IMG/VR virus record: IMGVR_UViG_3300035670_000223
Coordinates: 1-60,740 of that record
Length of the DNA stretch: 60,740 nucleotides
Direction: 5' to 3' (one strand)
From: a virus
Made by a program: the position numbers and the translations under genes
Notes under the pieces: model-generated
Seen by the model: only the letters and a program-made list of their open reading frames with translations
Database searches by the model: none
What the model was told of the DNA's origin: nothing
Shown: one piece after another, positions 16,045 through 28,000 of the stretch
How the letters are laid out: each line of letters starts with the position of its first letter
How positions within the stretch are numbered: the stretch's first letter is position 1

Positions 16045-17178
16045 ATGGTAGTAATTCCAATATGGCCCGGATCATCTAGCTTTTCTCCAGGAGACACGCC
16101 CTTTGGATTTTATGACGATGAAGCTATATTTACACAGCAAATCGACAAAGCTGCAAAATGGGCTGCAACTAGACTTGGATATCCAATTGTTGATGTGGAA
16201 TTACAACCAGTTAATTTCTATGCATGTTTTGAAGAGGCAGTATATGAATACACGAGCCAAGTAAATCAATTTAATATACGTCAGAATATGTTAAATTTAC
16301 AAGGTGCATCTACCGGTTCAAATTTATCCGGAAAACTTGTAAATGCAAATTTAGGAAGACTAGTTTCAATTGCAGATGAATATGGACAAGAAGTTGGAGT
16401 TGGTGGAGAAATTGACTTTAAAACTGGCTCCATACAACTACAACCAGATGTTCAAAACTATGATTTAAAAACCCTGTTCAATGATATCTACGAGCCAGAC
16501 GGTACGGTTGAAGTCAAGCGGATATTTCACTATAGGGTACCAGCATCATCTAGATTTTTTGATCCGTATTTAGGTAATCAGGCACTTTTAGATGCGTTCG
16601 GATTTGGGCCCTATTCAACGGGTGTTCAGTTTATGTTAATGCCTGTTTATTATGATTTACTTAGAATCCAAGCAATAGAATTCAATGATGAAATAAGAAA
16701 ATCTGCGTATAGTTTTGATTTACGAAATAATAAATTAACCATATTTCCCATTCCATCTGAACCCATAACCTTGTATTTTACATACATTTTAAAGGAAGAT
16801 AGGTCAAACCCAATTAGAAAACCGGTCGATGGATTAATTTCAGATTATAGCAATGCACCATATGGTATATTGCCATTTAGCAGTATAAATGATGTTGGCA
16901 GAGCTTGGATATATTCGTATTTCTTAGCACTATGTAAAGAAATGTTAGGATACATACGTGGTAAGTATTTAGAAATTCCCATACCAAATGCAGAAGTAAC
17001 TCTAAATTATTCCGAATTAATTGATTCTGCAACTGTTGAAAAAGAGAGATTAATTAAAGAGCTTCAGGCAGCACTGGAAGAAACTTCAAGAAAAACACAA
17101 CTTGAAAAAAAGAAGTTAGAATCTGATGCGATCAGAGAAACTTTATCAAATGTACCCTTAAAAATATATATTGGATAA
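16045..17178 (+). CDS. 13: Neck protein, T4 gp13-like
   Basis: A 377-residue head-completion protein, longer than T4 gp13 (309). The region RLGYPIVDVELQPVNFYACF (about residues 41-60) aligns with the T4 segment [20 protein letters not shown] as I recall it, and the C-terminal layout (an ALCKEMLGYIRGKY helix, then a long charged coiled coil, then a hydrophobic IYIG end) matches gp13 too. With gp14 it seals the portal after DNA packaging and forms the tail attachment site. Gene order gp13-gp14-gp15-x-gp18-gp19 follows T4. The stop overlaps the next start (TAATG). Confidence 0.85.
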   Translation: MVVIPIWPGSSSFSPGDTPFGFYDDEAIFTQQIDKAAKWAATRLGYPIVDVELQPVNFYACFEEAVYEYTSQVNQFNIRQNMLNLQGASTGSNLSGKLVNANLGRLVSIADEYGQEVGVGGEIDFKTGSIQLQPDVQNYDLKTLFNDIYEPDGTVEVKRIFHYRVPASSRFFDPYLGNQALLDAFGFGPYSTGVQFMLMPVYYDLLRIQAIEFNDEIRKSAYSFDLRNNKLTIFPIPSEPITLYFTYILKEDRSNPIRKPVDGLISDYSNAPYGILPFSSINDVGRAWIYSYFLALCKEMLGYIRGKYLEIPIPNAEVTLNYSELIDSATVEKERLIKELQAALEETSRKTQLEKKKLESDAIRETLSNVPLKIYIG

Positions 17179-17699
17179 TGGCACTATACGGTAAAAATAG
17201 AGATATAAGTTTGTTTAATACTCTAAACAAGGAGTTAATTGTAGATATAATTGACATTGAAGTTAGTATATTTAAATTATCCTTAGAAAAAACAAATACA
17301 AATATTTACGAAGAAGCAGATAATAAAGTTTATTATTCTGGTGTTAAAGTTCCATGTTTAATAAACAGATCAAATCAACAGTATAATTTTGACAATCCAA
17401 CTATAGATTATTTACAGCCAATAGAATTTCAATTTTTACGTGATATTCTTATAGATGTTGAAATTGTAATTGAAGTGGGTGATCTTGTTGAATATAATGG
17501 AGAATATTACGAAATCGATAACGTAATAGATAACCAGTATATTTTAGGAAAAAATCCAGACTATGCATCAACGGGCACAGAATGGGGATCAAATTTTTCC
17601 ATTATAGCACAGGGGCACATAACAAGACGCAGTAAACTTAACATAGAGCAAGTCAGATCTGGAATCAATAAAGAAAACAACTTACCAAATAACTTTTAA
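17178..17699 (+). CDS. 14: Neck protein, T4 gp14-like
   Basis: A 173-residue protein. The start MALYGKNRDISLFNTLNKEL resembles neck gp14 openings in aquatic T4-like phages. The middle has VGDLVEYNGEYYEIDNVIDN (about residues 101-120), matching the small beta-barrel segment of gp14 (T4 has GDLIYFPMDNSLFEI here, as I recall). It is shorter than T4 gp14 (256 residues), lacking a C-terminal extension. It is translationally coupled to gp13 by TAATG and followed after 2 bases by the gp15-like gene. Confidence 0.78.
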   Translation: MALYGKNRDISLFNTLNKELIVDIIDIEVSIFKLSLEKTNTNIYEEADNKVYYSGVKVPCLINRSNQQYNFDNPTIDYLQPIEFQFLRDILIDVEIVIEVGDLVEYNGEYYEIDNVIDNQYILGKNPDYASTGTEWGSNFSIIAQGHITRRSKLNIEQVRSGINKENNLPNNF

Positions 17700-17701
17700 T
17701 T

Positions 17702-18613
17702 ATGAAAAATTCTCAAAAATATAGACCACCTTTAAAAAGAACAGTTGATTCTTTTATTGATGATAAAGATAAAATAACCAGACCCAACCATCAATTGGGC
17801 CAAACCAGACATACACAAATAAGAAGAGACCAAGATAAAGTAAAGGGCCCGAGTGTAAGTCTATATGACATTGACTTTGCAATAAAAGCTTTTTTTGAAA
17901 ATGTTATAAAACCAAAAGTTGTAGAAAACGATCAGATTGTGGATGTTCCTATATTGTATATGAATTCTGAAAAATGGGCAAACATTCAAAAAGAAGGATA
18001 TATACGAGATAAAAAAGGAAAAATATTAATACCGGTAATCGCATTTAGAAGATCAACGGTAGATATCGATGAGCAATTGAAAAGAAACAAAGTATCACCA
18101 GTTGAAGATTTGTATTATTTAGCAGAATCTAAATATGATAAAAATTTTAGATATGATCAACTCTCATCGCAAATCGGAGCAACTCGTCAAAATGAATATT
18201 ATCTAATACAACCGCCGGATTATGTTAAAATAACATATGAATTTCAATTTTGGTGTGAATACCAATCACAGCTAAATGATTTAATTGAAACTATGATTTT
18301 TTATGAGGGTCAATCATTTGGCGATAAAAATAATTATAAATTTAGATCATATGCAAATAATTATACGATAGACAATTTACCAAATATAAACGAAGACAGA
18401 TTAGTAAGAGCTACATTTGATATTGAAACATATGGATATCTTGTTAGGGAATCAGTGACAGGAGAAGTTGTGACAAAACGAAGATTAGCTACAAAGCGTA
18501 TAGTATTTAATGAAGAAATTGTCAGTGAAATAGACCAAGATTTTAGAGATAACAGAAAAGGACCAAACGATAAAAAATATTATAGCGATACACTAAATAA
18601 TAATGATTTTTGA
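17702..18613 (+). CDS. 15: Tail terminator / sheath stabiliser, T4 gp15-like
   Basis: A 303-residue protein in the gp15 position between gp14 and sheath gp18. The segment SLYDIDFAIKAFFENVIKPK (about residues 56-75), and the beta-rich middle (PPDYVKITYEFQFWCEYQSQ, then IETMIFYEGQSFGD), have the character of tail terminators, whose hexamer caps tube and sheath. The first 55 residues are basic and probably disordered. T4 gp15 is 272 residues, so the length agrees. Assignment rests on order and segment character rather than on a full alignment. Confidence 0.75.
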   Translation: MKNSQKYRPPLKRTVDSFIDDKDKITRPNHQLGQTRHTQIRRDQDKVKGPSVSLYDIDFAIKAFFENVIKPKVVENDQIVDVPILYMNSEKWANIQKEGYIRDKKGKILIPVIAFRRSTVDIDEQLKRNKVSPVEDLYYLAESKYDKNFRYDQLSSQIGATRQNEYYLIQPPDYVKITYEFQFWCEYQSQLNDLIETMIFYEGQSFGDKNNYKFRSYANNYTIDNLPNINEDRLVRATFDIETYGYLVRESVTGEVVTKRRLATKRIVFNEEIVSEIDQDFRDNRKGPNDKKYYSDTLNNNDF

Positions 18614-18625
18614 AAAAAAAAATAA

Positions 18626-18633
18626 TATTTATT
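18626..18633 (+). promoter_or_regulatory. Candidate late promoter element TATTTATT before tail genes
   Basis: TATTTATT, 34 bases before the ATG at 18668, in the gap after gp15. The spacing is identical to that of the 16003 copy. Confidence 0.45.
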
Positions 18634-18667
18634 AAATGAATAGACATTTTTTTAACATGGAGGTTTT

Positions 18668-18958
18668 ATGGAAGCAGTCAAATTTAGTCAAGAAGACATG
18701 GATAAAATTAAGAAAATTCAAAATCAATACTTCGCATTTTCTACTGAATTAGGGCAAATTGAAATAGAAAAAAATGCGCTTGAAAATAGATTAAACGCTA
18801 TTAATGAAGTTAAACAAGAAGCTTGGAAAAAATACGAAGAATTGAGAAAAGAAGAACAAGAGATGATTCAAGAATTTAATACAAAATATGGAGATGGTGT
18901 TTTAGACTTGGAAAGTGGAACATTCCAACCAAAATCCGAGGAATCACCTAATAACTAA
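18668..18958 (+). CDS. Small coiled-coil protein before sheath gene
   Basis: A 96-residue, strongly charged protein that is almost entirely one predicted coiled coil (residues 5-75; IEIEKNALENRLNAINEVKQ), followed by a short Ser/Glu-rich tail. A strong GGAGG ribosome site lies 5 bases before the ATG, so it should be well expressed. It sits between neck and sheath genes, where T4 has terminase genes instead. A role as a small structural or assembly protein is possible. No family was recognised. Confidence 0.7.
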   Translation: MEAVKFSQEDMDKIKKIQNQYFAFSTELGQIEIEKNALENRLNAINEVKQEAWKKYEELRKEEQEMIQEFNTKYGDGVLDLESGTFQPKSEESPNN

Positions 18959-18980
18959 ACAATTAATTTAGGAGAATATT

Positions 18981-21413
18981 GTGGCAGAAAGAATTGTAAG
19001 TCCTGGTGTATTTTCAAGAGAAATTGATTCGTCATTTCTCCCCCAAGCAGTGGCGCAAATTGGTGCTGCTTTAATAGGACCAACAATAAAGGGTCCTGCG
19101 TTTGTTCCAACACCGGTGGGATCATTTAGAGAATTTGTTACCAGATTTGGTGGATTTTCTGAAAATACATACCTACCATATACAGCAAAATCATATTTAA
19201 CTAACGCACCAAGTGCTACGATTGTTAGAGTATTAGGAACTGGTGGGTATGAACTAACTAATCCAATTGCTATTGTTGCAAATTCTGGAAGTGAATCACA
19301 TTTAATTTCAATGCTTCACCCAACATTCGTTGTTACAACAGATGGGTCTACTCCTTTATTTGAAGAATCCACTTTTGTAGAAGGCACAACCGCAGGATCC
19401 TTTGTATTAACTGTATCGGGTTCATTCGTAACTGATACGTCTACATTTACAAATGCCACAGATAAAAACGGAACAGCTTATTCAAGTTCAATCAATCCAA
19501 ATAGTACAGATTATATTGGAAAGCTATTTGGATACAGCCCAGTAGGAACCAGCCCCGTTTACAATTATTCATTGTTTGCAAACAAAGCAGCGGCTTTAAT
19601 TGAAAGCGGATTCGATTCAATTACGATTGAAACTGGATCTGCACTTGATAACTTTGATTTTCAAAATACATATCTACCAGCAGAAACGCCATGGATAACA
19701 TCCCAAAAAGTAGGTGGACAAACAATGAATTTATTCAAGCTTGTTCATCTTTCTGATGGTTCTGCCACAAATATGGACGTGAAAATAGGAATCGCGAATG
19801 TGAGAGCAGCCGGAACAATCGCTGGGTCACAATATGGGCAATTTGATGTTATAGTACGATATGTAGATCAAAGTGACATAAAAAATGCTCCGTTCACACA
19901 CGAAGATGATGATTTAAGGCCAGCAATAGTAGAACAGTTTACTTGTAATTTAGACCCAAATTCACCGCTCTTTATAGCAAGAGTTATTGGAGACAGATAT
20001 TATTCCGTAAATGAAGCTGGTGAAGTTAGTGTGTTGGGAGATTATCCAAACAAATCTAATTTTGTGCGTGTTCAATTAGATGAAGCGGTTAATAATGGTG
20101 CAATTGATCCATCGCTTGTTCCATTTGGATTTAGAGCATTATATAGCCCAATCCCATCTACGTTTACACAACCAGTTGCCGCAACATATGTTGCAGGTCA
20201 AACTATCGGTGGGACATATAATAAAAGAAAATATTGGGGATTTGATTTTGATTTCCAAAATACAGACAACGTAAATTATTTAGCACCGTTGCCAGTAAGT
20301 TCTCAATTATCAACCGGAAATAATGTTGATTTTGTTCTTTCCGATTACAGCCAATCACTTGGCGCGGCATTCCCATCAGCAGCATCACCATATACTGGAT
20401 CTATTGATTTAACATCGAACACATCATTAGATAGTAGAAAATTTATAGTTCCATTGCAGGGTGGATTTGATGGACAGAAGCCAAACCTACAGAAAAGAAC
20501 TGGTCAGTTTATAACAGCTGGAAATACGCAAGGATTTGATATATCATCAACATCCGCTGCTGGATATACCGCATACAAAAAAGCGTTAGACGCTGTATCA
20601 AATAAAGATGAATTCGATATCAATATGGTAATAACACCGGGTGTCTTACATTCGTTACATTCAGCAATAACAACATATGCGAAAGATATAGCAGAAGAAC
20701 GAGGAGATACTTTTTATGTTATGGACATTGCTGGATATGATGCATCAATAACAGATGCAGTTAGCACTGTTGCTGGTTTTGATTCTAGCTATACTGCAAC
20801 GTATTACCCATGGGTAAAAATAGTAGATACTGATAGAAATAAGCCAGTTTGGGTACCACCATCTGTAGTGCTCCCCGGTGTAATTTCATTTAGCGATAGA
20901 ATTGCAGCTGAATGGTTTGCACCTGCTGGTTTGAATCGCGGTGGTTTAACTGAAGTTATTCAAGCAAAATCAAGACTAACCCAAACACAGCGAGATAGTC
21001 TTTATGAAAATAGGATCAATCCAATTGCATCCTTCCCGGGTCAAGGAGTTTGTGTATGGGGGCAGAAGACACTACAGGGAAGACCGTCTGCATTAGACAG
21101 AATAAATGTTAGACGATTGTTAATAGCCGCTAAGAAATTTATTGCAGCTTCTACAAGATTCTTAGTGTTTGAACAAAATACCGCAGCAACACGAAATAGA
21201 TTCTTAAATATCGTAACACCATATTTAGAATCAATTCAACAACGTCAAGGATTATTTGCATTCAGAGTTATTATGGATGAAACAAATAATACTCCGGATG
21301 TAATCGATAGAAATATTATGTATGGACAACTGTATTTACAACCAACCCGGACGGCTGAATTTATTATACTTGATTTTAATATTCAACCAACTGGTGCAGA
21401 ATTCCCAGAATAA
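18981..21413 (+). CDS. 18: Tail sheath protein, T4 gp18-like
   Basis: An 810-residue contractile sheath subunit, longer than T4 gp18 (659), with the extra length in variable surface domains between about residues 90 and 500. The N-terminus (RIVSPGVFSREIDSSFLPQA, residues 4-23) is the family opening. The conserved C-terminal core has WFAPAGLNRGGLTEVIQAKS (about 650-670), NPIASFPGQGVCVWGQKTLQ and the final strand region FRVIMDETNNTPDVIDRN. The start is GTG, with AGGAG 6 bases upstream. It precedes the tube gene, as in T4. Confidence 0.95.
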   Translation: MAERIVSPGVFSREIDSSFLPQAVAQIGAALIGPTIKGPAFVPTPVGSFREFVTRFGGFSENTYLPYTAKSYLTNAPSATIVRVLGTGGYELTNPIAIVANSGSESHLISMLHPTFVVTTDGSTPLFEESTFVEGTTAGSFVLTVSGSFVTDTSTFTNATDKNGTAYSSSINPNSTDYIGKLFGYSPVGTSPVYNYSLFANKAAALIESGFDSITIETGSALDNFDFQNTYLPAETPWITSQKVGGQTMNLFKLVHLSDGSATNMDVKIGIANVRAAGTIAGSQYGQFDVIVRYVDQSDIKNAPFTHEDDDLRPAIVEQFTCNLDPNSPLFIARVIGDRYYSVNEAGEVSVLGDYPNKSNFVRVQLDEAVNNGAIDPSLVPFGFRALYSPIPSTFTQPVAATYVAGQTIGGTYNKRKYWGFDFDFQNTDNVNYLAPLPVSSQLSTGNNVDFVLSDYSQSLGAAFPSAASPYTGSIDLTSNTSLDSRKFIVPLQGGFDGQKPNLQKRTGQFITAGNTQGFDISSTSAAGYTAYKKALDAVSNKDEFDINMVITPGVLHSLHSAITTYAKDIAEERGDTFYVMDIAGYDASITDAVSTVAGFDSSYTATYYPWVKIVDTDRNKPVWVPPSVVLPGVISFSDRIAAEWFAPAGLNRGGLTEVIQAKSRLTQTQRDSLYENRINPIASFPGQGVCVWGQKTLQGRPSALDRINVRRLLIAAKKFIAASTRFLVFEQNTAATRNRFLNIVTPYLESIQQRQGLFAFRVIMDETNNTPDVIDRNIMYGQLYLQPTRTAEFIILDFNIQPTGAEFPE

Positions 21414-21469
21414 TATTTTTAAATTTATATAATTATTATAAAATAACATTTGACATTAAGGAGAAATAA

Positions 21470-21958
21470 ATGGCCGAACTTTTAAGCCCTACCGAAATTA
21501 TGTTTACTGCCTTTGAGCCCAAGGTATTAAATAGATTTATAATGTATATCGAAGGTGTACCTGCATATTTGATAAAGGCAGCACAAAGACCAAATATTAA
21601 TTTCGGCAAGGTTACAATGGAGCACATTAATGTTAAGCGTCAATTAAAGGGTAAAGGTGAATGGCAAGATTTGCAGATAAAATTATATGATCCGATTGTA
21701 CCTTCGGCGGCGCAAGCAACATTAGAATGGATTAGATTATCACACGAATCGGTAACAGGTAGAGATGGTTATGCAGACTTTTACAAAAAAGATATAACAT
21801 TCAATACACTTGGCCCGGTCGGTGATAAAATAGAAGAATGGACAATAAAGGGTGCATTTATCAAAGAAACAAACTTTGGCGATTTTGACTGGGGCACCGA
21901 AAGTGCAGTTGAAATTACATTGACGATATCATATGATTATGCAATATTGCAATTCTAA
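21470..21958 (+). CDS. 19: Tail tube protein, T4 gp19-like
   Basis: A 162-residue tail tube subunit, matching T4 gp19 (163). Typical features are an N-terminal beta strand region (NRFIMYIEGVPAYLIKAAQR, about residues 21-40), the loop with QLKGKGEWQDLQIKLYDPIV, and the C-terminal alternating strand ESAVEITLTISYDYAILQF. The AAGGAG site is 6 bases before the ATG, suggesting high expression. A GC-rich terminator follows, ending the sheath/tube unit. Confidence 0.93.
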   Translation: MAELLSPTEIMFTAFEPKVLNRFIMYIEGVPAYLIKAAQRPNINFGKVTMEHINVKRQLKGKGEWQDLQIKLYDPIVPSAAQATLEWIRLSHESVTGRDGYADFYKKDITFNTLGPVGDKIEEWTIKGAFIKETNFGDFDWGTESAVEITLTISYDYAILQF

Positions 21959-21980
21959 TTAGAAAAAAAATATAATAAAA

Positions 21981-22007
21981 AATCCCCCTTTGTGGGGATT
22001 TTTTTTT
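21981..22007 (+). terminator. Rho-independent terminator after gp19
   Basis: Stem AATCCCC (21981-21987) with GGGGATT (21994-22000), a six-base loop and a run of T residues. Confidence 0.9.
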
Positions 22008-22019
22008 ATTTAAAAACAA

Positions 22020-22027
22020 TATTTATA
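22020..22027 (+). promoter_or_regulatory. Candidate late promoter element TATTTATA before the giant fibre gene
   Basis: TATTTATA right after the gp19 terminator and 45 bases before the ATG at 22073. The fibre gene is bounded by terminators on both sides, so it needs its own promoter. Confidence 0.5.
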
Positions 22028-22072
22028 GTAGTAACCTACGCATAAAATTTATCTACATTATAGAGAGAAAAA

Positions 22073-25000
22073 ATGAAAATATTCGGAAATACCAATATTG
22101 ATGGACGACTTGTAGCTGATGCTGCATCTTTTGGTACATTTGGATTAAAAACTGGTGAAACAATACCAAATGTGTTTATAGCTGGTACCGATACACAAGA
22201 CTTCAGAAGCGTTCAGGGGAATCGCTCAGTCATTGCTCAAGGACAATATGATTATATAATAACATCACAAGATGTTGGTGGTGTCAATGAGCCTTCTTTT
22301 AAACAAACTGAAGATTTATTACAGGGCTCTGTTATGGGATACCGCGTACAACACGTGGATTCTAAAACAGTATATACATTAGTAGTTGAACGTAATAAAC
22401 CTGCAAATGTAACTGCATCTTTTATAAATGTTTCAGAAAACGGCGGTATAAAATTTGAACGTGCGTATTCAATAGGGATTACAGCGTTTGATATGGAATG
22501 GGTCAATGCAGATGAGGCATATGTAGTTGGTGGAAAGGTTACACCTGGTCTAGACAAAGTTTTTTGGGAAAAATTCAATAAATACGGCCTGCCAGTTATA
22601 ACTACTGCTTCAAACGCATCGAGTAAAACAGCTGTGGTTTATAAAAAAGAGGCAAATTCAAATAATTTTATACCTTGGGGTACATTCCCGGCAAGTTTTT
22701 TTAATGATTGTGCAACGGCAATTGCTGTAAATAAAGATGACAACGATATAGTTTTAGTTGGAACGGAGAATGGAAAAATATACAAATCTGCAGATGGTGC
22801 TCTTACTTGGCAACTTGTTTATAATGGTAGTAATTGCATTAATAAAATTAAGTTTGTAACTGGAAATTCCGCTCACGTTTGGGCAGTTGGTACTAATCAA
22901 ACATTGTTGAGGTCAACATTGGCAGGTGAAGCTGATACATGGGAAACCCTCTCTACCTCAGATTCGAGCAATATAGTTAAATATTATAAAGCAGCAAATG
23001 ATACACGTGTATCAATTGAACGTTCAAAAGCATTCAATGATATTTTATTACCAAATGTTGATAACGCAATCGTAATTGGTGATGATTTTAAATACGTTCT
23101 ACAAACATTAAATTCAAGCCAAGAAGCAGCTGAAGATATCGTTTGGAAAAAAAATCCAACAAATATATTTGCGGATTATGAGCCTATTACAAAAATAAAA
23201 TCCATAATAGTAAATACAACAGCGTACTATGCAGCAATATCGAGAGATAAACTTTTTTATACATCTGATATTAAATATGATAGGCTTTCATCAGACGCAT
23301 CAAATATTAATCTAGCTGGTTTAGACTGGAAAGAATATGCATTAACTGGGGATGGTGTAACCGGAGATGCCATTGATTTAGTTCTAGTAACAGATGAAAA
23401 CCCAACTGTAAATAACACGCAAGGATATGCTTTTATATTAACTACAAATGGATTGTATGAATTTGATTTTTCTACTAATAGATTAAGCCCAAAAAGACAA
23501 TTTCCATCGTCATTTACTTCATCACCATTGGGATTGGTTGCTCATAGTTACAGGGAAATATATATAACTGCTGAAAATGCAAAGATTCTAAGAGGAACAA
23601 AATTTCAATATTCATTTGAGAACAACTTTACATTTGTAGAAGAAACATCATCATTATCAACTGAAATTTTAACAAGCATAAATACTGCAAAAACAGGTAG
23701 AATTTTTGCAGGGACAAACGATGGTATTTTGATTTTTAAGGATACTGGGTCAATTATAGATGAAACAACATATTCAACTGATCCAGTCACATGGACGCAA
23801 GCTACATCAAGCCCAACGGGATCTGCACATACTATAGTACAATTACAAGCTATAGATAATGATAAAATATATGCGTTAATAAAGGATACTGGAACTTTAG
23901 ATACAGTTTTATTTAGATCGGATAATTCTGGAAGCAGTTGGTCTCAGTTGTATGCATATCCAGAGAACGTATCACAGTTTTTTGTTTATGATGATACACC
24001 ATCTAATGAAGAGATATACGCATTAAATCAAGATGGTACACTTATATATGCAACAGCAAATTCATTTTCTACAGTTACACAGTATGCAATTTCATCTGAT
24101 GATAATTCTAATTTTGAATCTATTGAGTACGATTCTACTCAAACGTCAAAAATATTTTTATTGACGGCTAGAAATGGTATTTCAATGACTGATTTACAAA
24201 CCGTTAAACGTGCTGGTCCGTTTGATAGCCAATGGACATTGTGTGCTATAACAGGTGAAGATGGAAATGATTTTTGGATCGCAGGTGGAACAACATTTAC
24301 AGCAAAAAGAGGAACACCAGCATTAAATGACCTTGGTTCAGAACCACTATTATTAAGATCAAGTGCAGTCCCGATTTCTCAAGGGCAAGGGGGTGAAATA
24401 TGGGAAAATTATACAGATAGAATTGAACCAGATGAACCACTGGTAACAGGTACTTCAGGTGGCGATTTTACTCTTACTAGTTTAAGTGAGGGTACTTACA
24501 TCGTTGAAGAAAGCAAAGACATATTTAATGTTTATTCTACAGCGAATGAAGGAGCATCATTTACAAAAGTAAATTCTAATCTTTACAGAGAAGATAACAT
24601 ATACCCCGGTAATATGGATGGTATACAAAAATTAAGATTTTATGATAATAAGTTTGGTGTCGCAGTTAGTGATATATCAATAGATGAAACATTAAAAACT
24701 GCAACTAATATAAACACTGACCCAAATACAACATCTAAAATTTCAATTACAAATGACGGTGGTGTTACTTGGAATTATGCATTTTTACCACTTGAATATA
24801 ATTTCACATCTGTATTTATAACCACAAAATCCTTAAATTTAAATACAAATCAAGATGAATATCAAATATTCGCAACGGCATATCCAACTGATGATTCATC
24901 AGACGGTGTAATATTTAAATCAGACACCTCTGGTCTTACATGGCAAATAATTTATACATTCCCACAGTCAACATCAGGATTATCATATAGGCCCGCTGAT

Positions 25001-28000
25001 ATCTTTTTTGTTAATGATTCAACCGGTTCGGTTTCAGTATATGGAAATATCAATGGAACACCTACCGTTGAGGGGATATATAAAACACAAAATGGTGGAA
25101 ATTCTTGGTCTTTTGTTACTATATCTGATTTTGCAGCTTCAAATACCAAAGGACATTTACAATTTATAACATCAAGAAAAGGGTATGTTGGTGGTGCACA
25201 CGGCACAGACAAATATTCTGGCTTATATAAAACTATAGATTCTGGAGATTCTTGGACTAGGATTTTAACACCATATTCTTCATCTGATAATAGTCCAATA
25301 ACTGCCCTTCACTTTTTAGATGAAGCGGTTGGTGTTATAGGTGTTGGCAATGAAATATGGAAAACAACAGACAGTGGATCATCGTGGTCAAGAACACACC
25401 AATTGAGGAGAATTGTTGGTAGAGATTTTGTAGGAGTCAGTGGTTCAATAAATGATATTAAATTTAATTCAAACGGAACACTTGGATTCGCAGTTGGATT
25501 TTATGCATCTACTAATGATTCTACACGGGGTGAGCATTTTGTACTTAAATCTATAGATTCTGGTTCATCGTGGACTGAAGTCGATTCCAACCATTCATAT
25601 GTTGATTTGGAATTTGATTTTGATAATAGTAGAAATTTAGTAGGACAACCGTCAAACCTATATACGATTGCTTTTGCAGAACAGGTAATATTGGCCGAAG
25701 AAAGTCAATCTGTAGTAGAACCAGATCCCGAAGAACCAAGACCAACGGATGACTGCTTTGGAAGTAAGTTCATGAGTGCATCGTATTATAACTTTGAAAA
25801 TTTTGCATATAAGTGTACTCCATCTGGATCTAGGCCAATATATCATCCAAATATATCTCAGAATATTGGATTAGGACGGGGTATATTTGGTCAGAGAACA
25901 TCTATTGACAGAGCTGTATTAAAAAATACAATCCGATATGGCGCAGCTCTTGGTGTAAATGCATTAGGAAAAGCAGAAAACAGTAAGGGCGATACTGCTG
26001 CTGGCTTTGGTGCAATGGATCAGATGGAAAATACTACAAATAACGTAGCTATTGGATATAAGGCATTGAGTTGGAACCGTCCCGATGCAAATTTAACCGG
26101 TGGAACAAATACAACAAGCACTGCTGGTGTAAATTCTCTTATATTTGCATTAAGAAATAATGCCGCATTGCTAGTATCAGAAAATGGTGGTAGATATTGG
26201 TCAGTAGATAGAACACAGCTGGCGGGCTATGGAACTGGATCGGAAAATTTAGAATTTAGAAAAATATACAAAGTAAGCAATGATGAAGTGCTTGTATTGG
26301 CAAATTCTATATCAGATGATCCGGGAGAAAAAACAGTAATTGCAAAATATAATAAAAAAGCAGATGATTATAGTGTAATATTTACTTCATCAATAGATAG
26401 AATCGATGAACTTGATGTCTTAACACCGTCGATTGTATATGGAATTGATACAAGACAGAAAAAATTCTTCAAATCTATATCAGGGGCAACTGGTTTTGAA
26501 ACTGGAAGTATTTCGGATACAGCTGGTAATTTTTTAAGATCCGTTAATATGTCATCGCAAACAGTAGGATTTATTGTTGGTTCCAAAATTTGGAAATTGC
26601 AAGATGGCAGTCAATTAGAATGGGAAACATCAAGTTATGCAGGTGAGCATATCATTAACGCTATAGACTATGTATCACCGGGAACACGCACATGGGTTGC
26701 AGTTGGTAATAGTGGATCTATTTATAGAACTACAGATAGAGGAGAGACTTGGTCACATATACAACCCAACATAACAACTCAGAATTTAAAGGACGTTAAA
26801 TCGGTTGGTAATAGGGTCATTGCAGTTGGCGATAGTGGAAGTATCCTTGTTAGTAATAATTCCGGATTAACATGGGCAAGTGGGCAATTTGTTCAGGATA
26901 ATGTTGAATATAAAACATTATCAAACATTACCATATTGGACAAAGACTCAATAATTGTTAATCATGATTCTGGATTAATAAAAACATCAGACGGTGGACG
27001 AAACTGGTATGATTTGGAAATACAAGATTTAGCTGAATACTTGTATGGAAGCTTTACCGGATCCGAAGATTTCCCAATGTTAATAAAATCAATTACAAAT
27101 ACAAGATATTCAGTTGATAGGGCGTTTGCACCTAGCAGTGATTTATCTATTATAAATCCATCTGCAGTACGACCAGTCCCTGAACAGATTGCCCAAACTC
27201 GTACTGTTGATGAAAACGTAGCAGTTGGTTCCTATAGCTTATATGCTACGGCAAATTCATCAAAGATGGTAGCGATTGGAGCGAACGCACTCAGAAGCGT
27301 ATCTTCTAATGAACAGGGGAGCCCTCCAAATTCTGGCGAGACAATTTTTTCAACAGCATACGATTTTGTTAGCAATATAACTGCTTCGGGTCTTCCAGCA
27401 ACATATGGTCAAATTGCAATCGGAGCAAACTCACAACAAAAATCAGATAACTCATTTTTTAATACTTCCGTTGGCTATGCTTCATTATATGAATTGGATA
27501 ACTCATCGTATAATACTGCAATTGGATTTTATAGCCAACATTTTAGTAACAATAACAGAAATACATCGCTTGGTGTTTGGGCACTTGGATTAAATGCTGA
27601 TTTAGGATTATCGGATGGAATACTATCTACGGATTCTACAGTAATTTCAAGTTCATTCTTTGGTGGAAGTGATAATATTGCAATTGGCTATAAAGCTTTG
27701 TTGAACAATGTTACTTCACACAGAGTATTTGAAATGAGAAGAGCCGGTACCGATGACCCATATGTTGGTCTGGCTTCACTGGGAAGTAGAAACATTGCAA
27801 TAGGAAATAATGCATTTTTAAATTCAAATGGTTCAGTTGATACAATAGCGATAGGACACGGCGCAGTTGAAAGACGCGGTAGTGATCTAACAGATTCTGT
27901 ATTTGTTGGGAATTTTGTTGGAGAGAATTTTGGACCATTAACCGGATCATATTATTCCAGTTCATTGGAAAATGATTGGAGATTAACTCAAACTGTAGCA